Shown piece after piece: positions 27,108 through 36,152 of a stretch of 64,000 nt of DNA (positions are counted from its first letter, which is position 1; each line of letters opens with the position of its first letter). This DNA comes from CAG-488 sp051881315 (GTDB lineage Bacteria > Bacillota > Clostridia > Oscillospirales > Acutalibacteraceae), in assembly GCA_051881315.1 (NCBI GenBank), contig JBJEPQ010000027.1, positions 30,717 through 94,716 of the forward strand, read 5' to 3'. The notes below the pieces were generated by a model. The model searched no databases and had not been told where the DNA came from. It saw only the letters and a program-made list of their open reading frames with translations. Both the position numbers and the translations under genes were made by a program.

Positions 27108-28108
27108 AAATATTATCGTTGGAATCCTCGTGTGACGAGACTGCGGCGGCTGTCGTTGAGGACGGCAGAAAGGTGCTGTCAAGCGTTGTCGCCTCGCAGG
27201 TGCAGGAGCATATAATCTACGGCGGAGTTGTGCCCGAAATAGCTTCACGCCGCCATGTCGAAGCGGTTTCAGGCGTTGTCAACAAGGCTCTCAGCGACGC
27301 AGGCTGTACTCTCGGCGACATTTCCGCCATTGCCGTAACCTACGCTCCCGGACTTATCGGTGCGCTTCTGGTCGGTGTCAATTACGCAAAAGGTCTGTCG
27401 CTTGCAAGCGGTATTCCGCTCGTTCCCGTCCACCACCTGCGTTCCCACATTGCCGCAAATTACATAACCTACCCCGAGCTTGAGCCTGAATTTCTCTGTC
27501 TTGTGGTTTCGGGCGGTCACAGCCATATTGTTGAGGTCAAGGACTATACAAAATTTAAAATTGTCGGCTACACCCATGACGATGCGGCAGGCGAAGCGAT
27601 GGACAAGGCGGCAAGGGCAATGGGACTGCCCTACCCCGGCGGACTGAATCTTGACCGTGTTGCCAAGGACGGCGATCCGACGGCATACAAGATGCCGCAT
27701 CCGAGAGTTGACGGCGCACCGTACGATTTCAGCTTTTCGGGACTTAAAACCGCCGCTCTTAACACAATAAACATTGCAAAGCAAAAGGGCGAGGAAATTA
27801 ACATTCCCAATCTCGGCGCTTCCTACATCAAGGCGGTCGTCAGATGCCTGACCGAGAACACGGAAAAGGCGGCAAAGGATCTCGGATACAAAAAGATTGT
27901 GCTTGCCGGCGGAGTTTCGGCAAACTCCGTGCTTCGCAGAGATATGGAAGCTCTGTGCAAAAAGAACGGCTGGCAGCTTTACGCTCCGGAGCTTAAATAC
28001 TGCGGCGACAACGGCGCAATGGTCGGAGCGCAGGGTTATTACGAATTTATAAACGGCAACACCGCCGATATGTCGCTCAACGCTTACGCAACAATGAGCA
28101 TTGAATAA
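27104..28108 (+). CDS. tsaD: tRNA N6-adenosine threonylcarbamoyltransferase TsaD
   Basis: Transfers threonylcarbamoyl to A37 of ANN-decoding tRNAs (t6A). The 334-residue length is normal. Features are LSLESSCDETAAAVVEDG at the N-terminus, VPEIASRRH, AVTYAPGLIGALLVG, the metal-binding PVHHLRSHIAAN (two His four residues apart), LVVSGGHSHI, and KIVLAGGVSANSVLR near the C-terminus, with a final GDNGAMVGAQGY. It is translationally coupled to the phosphatase-RimI fusion. Partners TsaB, TsaC and TsaE are not in the window. Confidence 0.97.
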   Translation: MKILSLESSCDETAAAVVEDGRKVLSSVVASQVQEHIIYGGVVPEIASRRHVEAVSGVVNKALSDAGCTLGDISAIAVTYAPGLIGALLVGVNYAKGLSLASGIPLVPVHHLRSHIAANYITYPELEPEFLCLVVSGGHSHIVEVKDYTKFKIVGYTHDDAAGEAMDKAARAMGLPYPGGLNLDRVAKDGDPTAYKMPHPRVDGAPYDFSFSGLKTAALNTINIAKQKGEEINIPNLGASYIKAVVRCLTENTEKAAKDLGYKKIVLAGGVSANSVLRRDMEALCKKNGWQLYAPELKYCGDNGAMVGAQGYYEFINGNTADMSLNAYATMSIE

Positions 28109-28111
28109 AAC

Positions 28112-28269
28112 AGGGGCTATCGCACTAAGCGAAGACCAAAAGAAACATTAAATATTGCGGTTAATGTCGAATAAGAAATATCAAGGCTTGTATCGGTATA
28201 AAAAATCCAATACAAGCCTTTTGCTTTTATTCCTGTTTCTTTTGGTCTTCGCTTAGTGCGATAGCCCCT
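28112..28269. repeat. 158-bp palindromic element with perfect 36-bp inverted repeats
   Basis: Bases 28112-28147 (AGGGGCTATCGCACTAAGCG...) are the exact reverse complement of 28234-28269. Within the arms are a second hairpin (AAGGCTTGTAT/ATACAAGCCTT, 28183-28220, with TTTT after it) and a short ACATTAA/TTAATGT stem (28146-28168). There is no coding capacity. It lies between the convergent tsaD and glycosyltransferase genes and could act as a bidirectional terminator or be a miniature transposable element. Confidence 0.85.
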
Positions 28270-28291
28270 TTTATAATCATTCTGTTTTCGG

Positions 28292-29293
28292 TCAGACAGA
28301 CATTTTCTTCATCAGACGGAAAAGCAGTCTGAACATTCCGTATTTCAGCAGTCGGAATTTCAGCACCGTTTTCCTGCTCGAATGAAGATCGGCTTCTCTG
28401 CCGACAGCAATTTTATATATCTCGGTATCGGTCACGCTTTTCAGCGTGCCGATTTTTTCTTTTTCGGTCATATCCGAGTCTGACAGTGCAAGAAGCAAGG
28501 TGTTCACAACCTTTCTCGCATAGGCCCGCCACATGGCGTCCGTCTCACCGTCAAGACAGCCGTCCTCCTCCATCATTTGCCTAACGTCGAAGATCGAATC
28601 GGAATTAAGCCGAAACGATTTCAGGTCATACCCGTGAGAAAGACTTGTGCCGATATTTCTGTAATGATACATCGGTTTTTTAATATAATAACCGACCTTC
28701 ATCTCGTGTACCTGAACGGCAGACTGAAACCAGTCCTCACCGTGACACATCGGCAGATATTTTTCATATCCGAAAGCCTTGCCGTAGCATTCCCTCTTAC
28801 AGCACTTTGTGCAAAGAGAATTCATACATCTGTTCAAAAGGATAAGATACAACTGCTTCTTATTTTTTTCATCGAACAGACCGTCGGCTTCAGCCATTTC
28901 CTTGACTGTGACCTTTCCCGTTTCTTCGTCAAAAATCGACAGGTCAAAAAGTACAAGATCACAGCCGTGTTCGGTGATTATTCCGTCAACCGTCTCGATA
29001 AGATCGGGATCAATGATATCGTCGCAGTCAACCGTCAGAATATAATCTCCCGTCGATTTTTCAAAGGCGGTACGCCTTGCACGGTTCACCCCGTGATTTT
29101 TCTTGTGTATGACCTTCACCCTGTGATCCCTGGCGGCATATTCGTCGCAGATCGCTCCGCTCGAATCCGTTGATCCGTCGTTCACGGCAACAATCTCGAA
29201 GTCGCCGCAGGTCTGGGCAAGAACGGAATCTAAACATTCGGCAAGATATTTTTCGCAGTTATAAACTGTTATCAGCACGCTGTATTTCGGCAT
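28292..29293 (-). CDS. Glycosyltransferase family 2
   Basis: The 333-residue protein has the GT-A fold: KYSVLITVYNCEKYLAECLDSVLAQT at the N-terminus, VNDGSTDSSGAICDEYA (nucleotide binding), HKKNHGVNRARR and the metal-binding VDCDDIID. It should add a sugar from a nucleotide donor to a surface glycan; the acceptor is unknown. There is no membrane segment apart from a weakly hydrophobic C-terminus. It begins four bases after the glycoside-hydrolase-like gene and is probably cotranscribed with it. Confidence 0.88.
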   Translation of the reverse strand: MPKYSVLITVYNCEKYLAECLDSVLAQTCGDFEIVAVNDGSTDSSGAICDEYAARDHRVKVIHKKNHGVNRARRTAFEKSTGDYILTVDCDDIIDPDLIETVDGIITEHGCDLVLFDLSIFDEETGKVTVKEMAEADGLFDEKNKKQLYLILLNRCMNSLCTKCCKRECYGKAFGYEKYLPMCHGEDWFQSAVQVHEMKVGYYIKKPMYHYRNIGTSLSHGYDLKSFRLNSDSIFDVRQMMEEDGCLDGETDAMWRAYARKVVNTLLLALSDSDMTEKEKIGTLKSVTDTEIYKIAVGREADLHSSRKTVLKFRLLKYGMFRLLFRLMKKMSV

Positions 29294-29297
29294 GCGG

Positions 29298-31487
29298 TCA
29301 CCTCTTCTTTGTGAATCGGAATTCGCTTATCATAAAGCCGTCAAGCGGCTCTGTTATTTCAAGATCGGCGCATCCGTTTTGCAGATACTCCTTCGGGATA
29401 TCGTAAACAATGCTCTGATATCCGCCGGCAAGATATTTCTTCTCATATTCCTCGTCACGTCTGCCGCCGAACTGCGCTCCGTCATGGACAACGTTGCCGT
29501 TGACCGTGACCTTGTGATGAATGATCTTATCATTCGGACGGGATTTGTAGGTCACTCTCAGCTCGTAATCTCCGCCCGTCAGGCCTGCAACCTTACAGTC
29601 GAAATTAAAGTGGTCGTAAACCTTGGTCATACACATCGGCAGAGCCGCATCGGCATTGTCGTCGCCTCTGAAATTCATATAAAATTCGCCCTTTTGCTTG
29701 CCGGCAACCTCAAAGCCCTGCTCTGCAAACGAGAAATAATACTCGTCCTTTGCGACCTTGTTTCTGTCGATTATATCCGTCATATATTCCCTGTCGGGAT
29801 GCTGTTCAAGCTTGTTAAGAAGATACTGCCTGTCGGTTACGGGCATATCTATCGTGTCGAGCGTACAGCCTCTTTCAACTCCCATTCCGCCGAAATGCTC
29901 AACATCAAGCTGCATACCTATCAGCTTGAAAAGACTTTCCGCAAGAGGGAAAAGACTGCCCCTGAGCTCCTTGTATTCCGCCGAAAACTCGGTTGAGAGG
30001 ATCTCCTTTGCTTTCTCAAGCTTGCCCTTTCTGATCTGAGTTTTTGCATCGTCTATCAGATCAAGCTCGAAAATTCTGCGGTCACGGACGATTTTGTCAC
30101 AGCTTGCACGGAAAAGTAAGAGGACAAATCTCCAGTTTTCCTCCAGCCTTTCGGTTTTCATCTGCATAAGATTGTTGAAAACATTATCGACCGATGAATT
30201 TTCGGCAGGATCGCCGTTCCAGTTCTGCTCCAATCCGAAAATAACGTCAACCATTTTTTCGGTATCTGTTTCAGGGAAGAACGAACGGGCATAATCCCTG
30301 AGAATTTCACGAAGTTCGCTGTCGGGATCAAAGTCCAATGCGCCGAAAACGAACTTATTAACATCGTCGTTGACTCCCTCGGAATAGGATACGCTTCCGC
30401 AGACATACTGCTTTGTGAGCCTGTGGACAAGCCTGTACTCGCTCGGACGGGGATTGACAGCCTCACGGCTGAGCGTTGAGGCATAGGCATAGTGCCAGTC
30501 CTCACGGTCAAAGTGTACGGGTATCTCACAGCGGACATTATGGCCTACATCGGGATAGTAACGGATCGGATATTTCAAATCTATCGAACGGCGCATTGTG
30601 TCAAGAGTGAACGGGTGATTCGGTCCGTAGACAACACCGTCGATCTCCTCGGGCAGCTTCGCCATTTCTTTTATAAATCTGTCGCCCCAGTCATCGTATT
30701 CGTGCGGCGCCTGAGCCGACGGCCAAAGCTCCATATCTGGGAAGTGCTTGTTAAGCTCCCTCTTTACTGTCTTACAGCGCTTGAAAAAGTCCTCCGCCTG
30801 CAGATCGCCCGGATCGCCTCCGGGAGGGAAGAAGATATTGAATTCAGGAATATCCTTGCAGTTTTCAACAAGATATTCCGCACTTTCGCCGTCGCTTCGC
30901 TTGCTTGTAAAAGGACTCCACATTGAAAAATCAATATCGAGCCTCTGACAGATAGCCGACTTGAGCTTTGTAATCTCCTCAAAGCTGTATTTCATCAGCT
31001 TCGTCGGCTTCTCGTCCTTGCCCAGACAGCCCTCGACCGTGTTCATACCGAACATCATAAGATCTCTAATATATCTTTCGTACTGCTTCTCGTCCCACGC
31101 CTCATATGTATTGTTCATATCGGTGTAGCTGAGCTGATGACCTCTGACCGGCATATACGGCGAATAGTCGCCGCTGATATCCTTAGTCAGCACAAGCTCG
31201 CCGTCACGGACGACGCTCTTTCTGAGAAACATTGAGTAACCGTAGATCAGACTGCGAAGACGGTGTGCGGTGACGGTAATTTTTTTTCCGTCCTGCTCAA
31301 TTCGGAAATCCTCACTGTCGCTCTCGTCAACAAGCTTCAGCTCAATATAACATTCGCCCTCGGGCTTGCTTACAACAACGGGAGCTTTGCCCGTTCTCAT
31401 TTCAAGCTCCTCGGCAAAAAGTTCTGCGGCAAAAATTTCTTTTTCCTTTGACGCAGATATTACAATATCGTTAAAGACATAATTCAA
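29298..31487 (-). CDS. Glycoside-hydrolase-like protein with GH20/GH67-type N-terminal domain
   Basis: A 729-residue protein whose family I can only place loosely. The N-terminal 100 residues (IVISASKEKEIFAAELFAEEL, HRLRSLIYGYSMFLRKS) look like the accessory zincin-like domain found in GH20, GH67 and GH115 enzymes. A central barrel-like region follows (MPVRGHQLSYTDMNNTYEAW, DGVVYGPNHPFTLD, RYYPDVGHNVRCE). The C-terminus resembles a carbohydrate-binding beta-sandwich. There is no signal peptide, so it is probably cytoplasmic. The start is a TTG with AAGG ten bases upstream. It is followed closely by a GT2 gene. Catalytic residues were not identified. Confidence 0.6.
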   Translation of the reverse strand: MNYVFNDIVISASKEKEIFAAELFAEELEMRTGKAPVVVSKPEGECYIELKLVDESDSEDFRIEQDGKKITVTAHRLRSLIYGYSMFLRKSVVRDGELVLTKDISGDYSPYMPVRGHQLSYTDMNNTYEAWDEKQYERYIRDLMMFGMNTVEGCLGKDEKPTKLMKYSFEEITKLKSAICQRLDIDFSMWSPFTSKRSDGESAEYLVENCKDIPEFNIFFPPGGDPGDLQAEDFFKRCKTVKRELNKHFPDMELWPSAQAPHEYDDWGDRFIKEMAKLPEEIDGVVYGPNHPFTLDTMRRSIDLKYPIRYYPDVGHNVRCEIPVHFDREDWHYAYASTLSREAVNPRPSEYRLVHRLTKQYVCGSVSYSEGVNDDVNKFVFGALDFDPDSELREILRDYARSFFPETDTEKMVDVIFGLEQNWNGDPAENSSVDNVFNNLMQMKTERLEENWRFVLLLFRASCDKIVRDRRIFELDLIDDAKTQIRKGKLEKAKEILSTEFSAEYKELRGSLFPLAESLFKLIGMQLDVEHFGGMGVERGCTLDTIDMPVTDRQYLLNKLEQHPDREYMTDIIDRNKVAKDEYYFSFAEQGFEVAGKQKGEFYMNFRGDDNADAALPMCMTKVYDHFNFDCKVAGLTGGDYELRVTYKSRPNDKIIHHKVTVNGNVVHDGAQFGGRRDEEYEKKYLAGGYQSIVYDIPKEYLQNGCADLEITEPLDGFMISEFRFTKKR

Positions 31488-31565
31488 ATCATCACGACCT
31501 TGATTATTTTTTCAATTTAGTATATCATAAAATAAGTTGACTAAGCAATAGAAAGCGATGAAATA

Positions 31566-32630
31566 ATGACCGAAAAAATAAACGAAAATAACGTTTGGAA
31601 TTCGTTAAAGGAAACAAAGCTTCCGATCGTAATTTACGGAATGGGCAACGGTGCGGATATGATAATTGACAGGCTTGAAGCACTCGGCATAAGCGTTGCG
31701 GATATTTTTGCAAGCGACGAATTTGTCAGAGGTCACTCTTTCCGAGGAAAACGGGTGCTCAAATACTCCGAGGTCACGGAAAAATACGACGATTTTGTCA
31801 TAGTGATGGCATTTGCCGTTCACGACAGAAAAATGCTTGAGCGTGTTCGGGAGCTTGCAAAAAAGCACACCCTGTATTTTCCCGATGTTCCCGTTGTCGG
31901 TGACGGTGTTTTTACAAGAGAATATGTTGAGGAGCATAACGCAGAGTTTGATGAAGCCTACTCTCTTCTGAGCGACGAAAAATCCAGAAAAAGTTTTGTT
32001 GATATTCTCAATTTTAAAGTCAGCGGAAAGGTTGAATATCTCTTTGACTGCGAGACCGAAAAAGATTATGTTTATCGCAATTATCTCCGCCTCGGCTCTG
32101 AGGAAATACTGATGGATCTCGGCGCATACGACGGCGACACGGTCAGGGAATTTCTTGAAGCGACCGACGGGAAATACAGAAAGATATATGCCGTTGAAGC
32201 CGACCGAAAAAATTATAATAAGCTCACGGAAAAGACGGCTGAGCTTGAAAATATCGAGGCCTTTAATCTTGCCGCATGGGACAAAAAAGCTATCCTGCAT
32301 TTTGAAAAAAAGAAAGGCAGAAACTCAAAGCTTTCCTCTGCGGGCAAAACGGAAATCCCTGCCGACAGCGTTGACAACATTCTCGGCGGCAGAGAGATAA
32401 CCCTTTTGAAAATGGATATAGAGGGAAGCGAAGAAAAAGCTCTCATCGGCGCAGAAAAAACGATCCGCCGTTACAGACCTAAGCTCTATGTCTGCGCTTA
32501 TCACCGCAACAGCGATATGTTCATTTTGCCGAAAAAGATTTATGAGCTTTGCCCCGGATATAAAATTCATTTTGCTCATCACCCATATGTCCCTGCGTGG
32601 GAATCAAATTTTTATTGTGATATTGATTAA
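31566..32630 (+). CDS. FkbM family methyltransferase
   Basis: The 354-residue protein ends in a FkbM-type SAM-dependent methyltransferase domain (from about residue 175): EEILMDLGAYDGDTVREF is the SAM-binding motif I, followed by IYAVEADRKNYNKL and LLKMDIEGSEEKAL. The N-terminal part has a Rossmann-like start (LPIVIYGMGNGADMIIDRL) as in sugar-modifying relatives. It likely O-methylates a sugar in a surface polysaccharide; the substrate is not known. It is divergent from the glycoside-hydrolase-like gene. Confidence 0.83.
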   Translation: MTEKINENNVWNSLKETKLPIVIYGMGNGADMIIDRLEALGISVADIFASDEFVRGHSFRGKRVLKYSEVTEKYDDFVIVMAFAVHDRKMLERVRELAKKHTLYFPDVPVVGDGVFTREYVEEHNAEFDEAYSLLSDEKSRKSFVDILNFKVSGKVEYLFDCETEKDYVYRNYLRLGSEEILMDLGAYDGDTVREFLEATDGKYRKIYAVEADRKNYNKLTEKTAELENIEAFNLAAWDKKAILHFEKKKGRNSKLSSAGKTEIPADSVDNILGGREITLLKMDIEGSEEKALIGAEKTIRRYRPKLYVCAYHRNSDMFILPKKIYELCPGYKIHFAHHPYVPAWESNFYCDID

Positions 32631-32651
32631 ACGTTTACTTCGTGGTATAAT
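32623..32651 (+). promoter_or_regulatory. Promoter of the CPBP-like gene
   Basis: TTGATT and TATAAT with a 17-base spacer and a TG extension (TGGTATAAT) overlap the end of the FkbM gene. Confidence 0.6.
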
Positions 32652-32682
32652 GAAGCGCATTTGTAAATAAGGGTGTGAATAA

Positions 32683-33906
32683 ATGAGTAATCCAAGGGGA
32701 AGAGCTTTGCCGGATCTTCTGTCAATGTATTTCGTAATGCTGATACTCCACAGTCTGGATGTTCTGTTTTTGAAATCTGATCTGACAGTCCTCGGTGAAA
32801 ACTTCTATGCACAGTTTCTCTGCTTTACCGTTATAGTAATGCTGGTTCTTTTCAAAAGAGAACGCATCAGAAATCTCGGAATAAGCGAGAAAAAGGAAAA
32901 ATTCAAAACCGCCGCCATATTCGGCACGGTTTTTTCAACCGTACCTCTGCTTGCAATTCTTGCAGGTGAGCTTGCCGTTGCGAAGGCTTTTTTACCTCAG
33001 GCAATCAATATCAGCTTTAAGACTCCGAATATCAGCTTTGTCGAAAGCAACGGTCTTTTGTCGCCTGCCTCCTGCATCATCATATTTTTTTCTACAACGC
33101 TTTTTGCTTCGTGCTTCAAAGAGATGTATTTCCGCGGCATCCTGCTTCACAAGCTCGAAAAGCTCGCAAAATTTAAAAGTGCAAATATTTTTCAGGCGAT
33201 GCTTTACACCGCATTTGTTATCCCTCTGTTTTTGCGAGAATTCTCCGACAAAGAGAACGAAAAAACTCCCGGCTTAATCGTACTGACAATCCTGTTTTAC
33301 CTTGCACACGAGTTTATTACAGGAATAAAATGGGGCATAATGGCTAAGGTCAGCGGAGCAACCTATATGTCGATCATCGACCATACCCTTTATGCTTTCC
33401 TGTCCTGCAGCCTTGTTTCCGTCGGTCATTCCTCCTCGGAACAGATCATTATGTTCAATATGATCTGCACTCAGCTTGTTTCGCTTCTTCTCGTTTATCT
33501 TTACGGCAGAAAGAAGCTGAAAAAGAACAGAGAGGCGGAGGATCAAAAAGAAAAGGAAGAAGCGGAAAGTGAAAGAAAAGCTCAGAAGTTCGATGCCGAT
33601 TACGAAAAAGAGGCTATGGAGGAGGCAATGCGTGCAGAGCAGAGCAAAAGCCTCTATTCCGCAGATATTATTCAGGACGCCGAGGCAATAAGCCCAGATC
33701 AGTTCAAGGATATTGTACGCTCCGCCGATAAATCCTCAAAATCCGAGATCGAGGATTTGCCGGAGGAAGAAATAGACGATTTTTTGAAAAACTACGGAAA
33801 GCCTCAGCACCACTATAATCCTCCTGAGGAGAAAAAAGCTCCGAAAAAGGAAGATCTCAATTTTGACGTTGACGATTTTCTTAAAGACTATACAAATAAA
33901 GAATAG
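32683..33906 (+). CDS. CPBP-like (CAAX protease type) membrane protein with acidic cytoplasmic tail
   Basis: The 407-residue protein has about seven hydrophobic segments in residues 12-270 and a long charged Lys/Glu tail. The core resembles CPBP intramembrane proteases: FKEMYFRGIL (canonical motif EExxxR) and LAHEFITGIKWG plus IIDHTLYAFL for the later His positions. Here the first Glu of the EE pair is Lys, so catalysis is doubtful. The tail contains twice a DDFLKxY-type sequence (IDDFLKNYG and VDDFLKDYT), which may be a short docking motif. Function is unknown. Confidence 0.65.
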   Translation: MSNPRGRALPDLLSMYFVMLILHSLDVLFLKSDLTVLGENFYAQFLCFTVIVMLVLFKRERIRNLGISEKKEKFKTAAIFGTVFSTVPLLAILAGELAVAKAFLPQAINISFKTPNISFVESNGLLSPASCIIIFFSTTLFASCFKEMYFRGILLHKLEKLAKFKSANIFQAMLYTAFVIPLFLREFSDKENEKTPGLIVLTILFYLAHEFITGIKWGIMAKVSGATYMSIIDHTLYAFLSCSLVSVGHSSSEQIIMFNMICTQLVSLLLVYLYGRKKLKKNREAEDQKEKEEAESERKAQKFDADYEKEAMEEAMRAEQSKSLYSADIIQDAEAISPDQFKDIVRSADKSSKSEIEDLPEEEIDDFLKNYGKPQHHYNPPEEKKAPKKEDLNFDVDDFLKDYTNKE

Positions 33907-33918
33907 TTAAACGAAAAA

Positions 33919-33960
33919 GAGCCGCATCGTTATCCGATTTCAACGGATATGATACGGCTC
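33919..33960. terminator. Bidirectional hairpin terminator
   Basis: GAGCCGCATCGTTATCCG pairs imperfectly with CGGATATGATACGGCTC. A-rich sequence precedes it and a short T-containing tail follows, between convergent genes. Confidence 0.7.
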
Positions 33961-33975
33961 TCAATTATTGCTTAT

Positions 33976-34254
33976 TTATGCCTCTTCCTTCATCTTTGCA
34001 AAGCACTCGCTGCAATATACGGGACGGTCCTCTCTCGGACGGAAAGGAACCTTTGCAACTCCGCCGCAGCTTGCACAGGTAGCTTCAAACATTTCGCGCT
34101 CGCCTCTTGCTGCGTTCTTTCTTGCGTCACGGCAAGCCTTGCAGCGCTGAGGCTCGTTAACAAAGCCTTTCTCAGCATAGAACTCCTGCTCACCTGCGGT
34201 AAAAGTAAACTCCTGACCGCAATCCTTACATACCAGTATTTTGTCTTCGTACAT
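33976..34254 (-). CDS. Zinc-ribbon protein with two CxxC pairs
   Basis: A 92-residue protein with two zinc-finger-like modules: LVCKDCGQEF with RCKACRDA, and ATCASCGGVAKVPF with VYCSECF. It is likely to bind one or two zinc ions and perhaps RNA or protein. The type is common in Clostridia as a small conserved hypothetical; no specific role is known to me. It lies 82 bases after the sigma factor gene in the same direction, so cotranscription is possible. Confidence 0.8.
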   Translation of the reverse strand: MYEDKILVCKDCGQEFTFTAGEQEFYAEKGFVNEPQRCKACRDARKNAARGEREMFEATCASCGGVAKVPFRPREDRPVYCSECFAKMKEEA

Positions 34255-34336
34255 GATCTCTTACCTCGCTAAAATTTTTTATTTATGTCCGATGCACGTC
34301 TTTTGACGCTATGTACCGCACGGACACATTTTGGTA

Positions 34337-34894
34337 TCATTTTTCCTTGAGCTTCTTTCTTGCTCTTTGCAAAGCATTGTCAACACTTTTGACGCTTATC
34401 GAAAGCACTTCGGCAATAGAACTGTAATTATGACCTCCGATGTGGAGCCTGAGCACATCTTTTTCAAGCTGCGTCAGCTTTTTTTCAATACTTTCGTTCA
34501 GATCCTCAAAGCGTTCCCGCATATCCATAATCGTCTGCGGATCCGACAGGCAGTCGCTGATATCGACCTCGTCAATATCCACATATCCGTTCAGCGGAAT
34601 ATGCTTCTTACGCAGTTGACCGTGTACCGCACTTTTGATGCGGTTGGAAATACAGACCGACGCATAGGTTTCAAACCTTGCGTCCGCATTTGCATCGAAC
34701 CCGTACACAGCCCCAAGCAGACCTATCATTCCCTCCTGGATAAGATCGCTGCGAGTCATCGGACAGCGTCCGACATAGCCCGTAGCAATGCTCTCAACAG
34801 TCGGTGCGAAAGCAGAAATCAGTTCATTCATTGCTGCTTTATCGCCGTAACGTGCCGCATAAACCAAATCCGATTTTATCGGAGCTTTGTTCAT
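34337..34894 (-). CDS. Sigma-70 family RNA polymerase sigma factor, SigH-like
   Basis: The 185-residue protein has region 2 (MNELISAFAPTVESIA, RSDLIQEGMIGLLGAVYGFD, RFETYASVCISNRIKSAVH) and region 4 (LTQLEKDVLRLHIGGHNYSSIAEVLSISVKSVDNALQRARKKL), with a short linker and no region 1 or full region 3. This resembles SigH-type alternative sigma factors, which in Clostridia act in stress, competence or sporulation entry. The regulon cannot be inferred here. The ATG at 34894 has GAGGTG upstream at a good distance; the GTG two codons earlier is too close. Confidence 0.85.
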   Translation of the reverse strand: MNKAPIKSDLVYAARYGDKAAMNELISAFAPTVESIATGYVGRCPMTRSDLIQEGMIGLLGAVYGFDANADARFETYASVCISNRIKSAVHGQLRKKHIPLNGYVDIDEVDISDCLSDPQTIMDMRERFEDLNESIEKKLTQLEKDVLRLHIGGHNYSSIAEVLSISVKSVDNALQRARKKLKEK

Positions 34895-35120
34895 ACGCAC
34901 ACCTCACAGGACTAAGATACGCCTATATAATATCCCATTCACAAATCATTGTCAACAAAAAAAGTTTGTTTTGCCCAATTTTTGAAGATTATAACAAAAC
35001 GAGGGGTCTGTTTTTGGTTGTTTTGACAATTATTTTTTTGCAATATTGAATAATAATATTTTATTTGCACAAAGTTGATGTATTTTTACTGCATTTTAAA
35101 ATACCAAAAAAGCATTGAAT

Positions 35121-35149
35121 TTGACTTTTCCGATGCAATCCTGTATAAT
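35121..35149 (+). promoter_or_regulatory. Sigma-A promoter of the second GT2 gene
   Basis: TTGACT and a perfect TATAAT with a 17-base spacer, 20 bases before the start codon. The A+T-rich 200 bases before it hold no other feature I recognise. Confidence 0.8.
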
Positions 35150-35169
35150 TACCGCAAGGATGTGATCTT

Positions 35170-36150
35170 ATGAAAAATGAGGAAATTCTCGTCTCCGTAA
35201 TCATTCCGGCATACAATGCAGAAAAGTATCTTGCCTTTTGTCTTGACACCGTTACGGCTCAAACTCACAGAAATCTGGAGATCATTATTATTGACGACGG
35301 ATCAAAGGATTCAACCGGAAAAATATGCGACGATTATGCCGAGAAGGACTCCCGGATCAAGGTTATACATCAGGAGAATAAGGGCGTAGCTCAGACAAGA
35401 AATGTCGGACTCGATAACGCTTCAGGCGAATATTTTGCCTTTATCGACAGCGACGATTATGTCTGTTCACACTATATAGAAACCCTGCTCAACATCTGTA
35501 TCGAAAACAACAGCAAAATTGCTATCTGCAAATCAACCGACACCTATGAAAGAACGCTTTTTGAGCTTCCCGACGGCAACAATGTCAGAACATACGACAG
35601 TCTGTTTTTGCTTAACGACCTCTCATATTTGGACGTATGCTCTGAAGTGGTTATTTCGATGATTTTTCACAGAAGCGTTTTTGACAAAATTCGCTTTCCG
35701 ATCGGATTGATCTATGAAGATTCGTTTATTTATTACGATTTTATTGAAAAAGCGGAAAGAATTTCCTTTACGGACGAATCACTTTATTACTACTACCTTT
35801 CACCCAACAGCATTATGCGTTCCAATTTTTCCGCAAAAAATTTCGACATTCTTTTGGCGTACGATCAAAAGATAAAGGTGTTGAAACGAAACGAATGTGA
35901 AAAATCACTTCAAAGAGTATATTGTGAATACATTTATAGAGTGGCGCGAATGAAGGGTCTGTTGAAATATTCGCCGAATTTCACACCCGATCAGAAAAAG
36001 GAGAAAATGAAAATAATAAATGATAAATATCAGGAACTAAGTAAAATAAACAAAAACAACCCTTGCTTCAAGGGCAGAACAAAGCTCGTTACGGAATTGC
36101 TGTATTATTTTCCGATTATTAAGAAGTTCAGAAACACCAAGGAGGGATAA
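35170..36150 (+). CDS. Glycosyltransferase family 2
   Basis: The 326-residue protein has the GT-A motifs VSVIIPAYNAEKYLAFCLDTV, IIDDGSKDSTGKICDDYA, HQENKGVAQTRNVGLDNA and the metal-binding FIDSDDYV. It probably builds an exopolysaccharide or teichoic-acid-like glycan. It shares its overall layout with the GT2 at 28292-29293 but is clearly diverged from it. The gene ends two bases before truB and may be cotranscribed with it. Confidence 0.9.
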   Translation: MKNEEILVSVIIPAYNAEKYLAFCLDTVTAQTHRNLEIIIIDDGSKDSTGKICDDYAEKDSRIKVIHQENKGVAQTRNVGLDNASGEYFAFIDSDDYVCSHYIETLLNICIENNSKIAICKSTDTYERTLFELPDGNNVRTYDSLFLLNDLSYLDVCSEVVISMIFHRSVFDKIRFPIGLIYEDSFIYYDFIEKAERISFTDESLYYYYLSPNSIMRSNFSAKNFDILLAYDQKIKVLKRNECEKSLQRVYCEYIYRVARMKGLLKYSPNFTPDQKKEKMKIINDKYQELSKINKNNPCFKGRTKLVTELLYYFPIIKKFRNTKEG

Positions 36151-36152
36151 TT

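Noticed and set aside
28112..28269. Insertion sequence
   Set aside because: Long inverted repeats are present, but the 86 bases between them cannot encode a transposase.
29298..31487. Firm assignment to GH67 alpha-glucuronidase
   Set aside because: Only the N-terminal accessory domain is suggestive; the catalytic residues of GH67 could not be identified.
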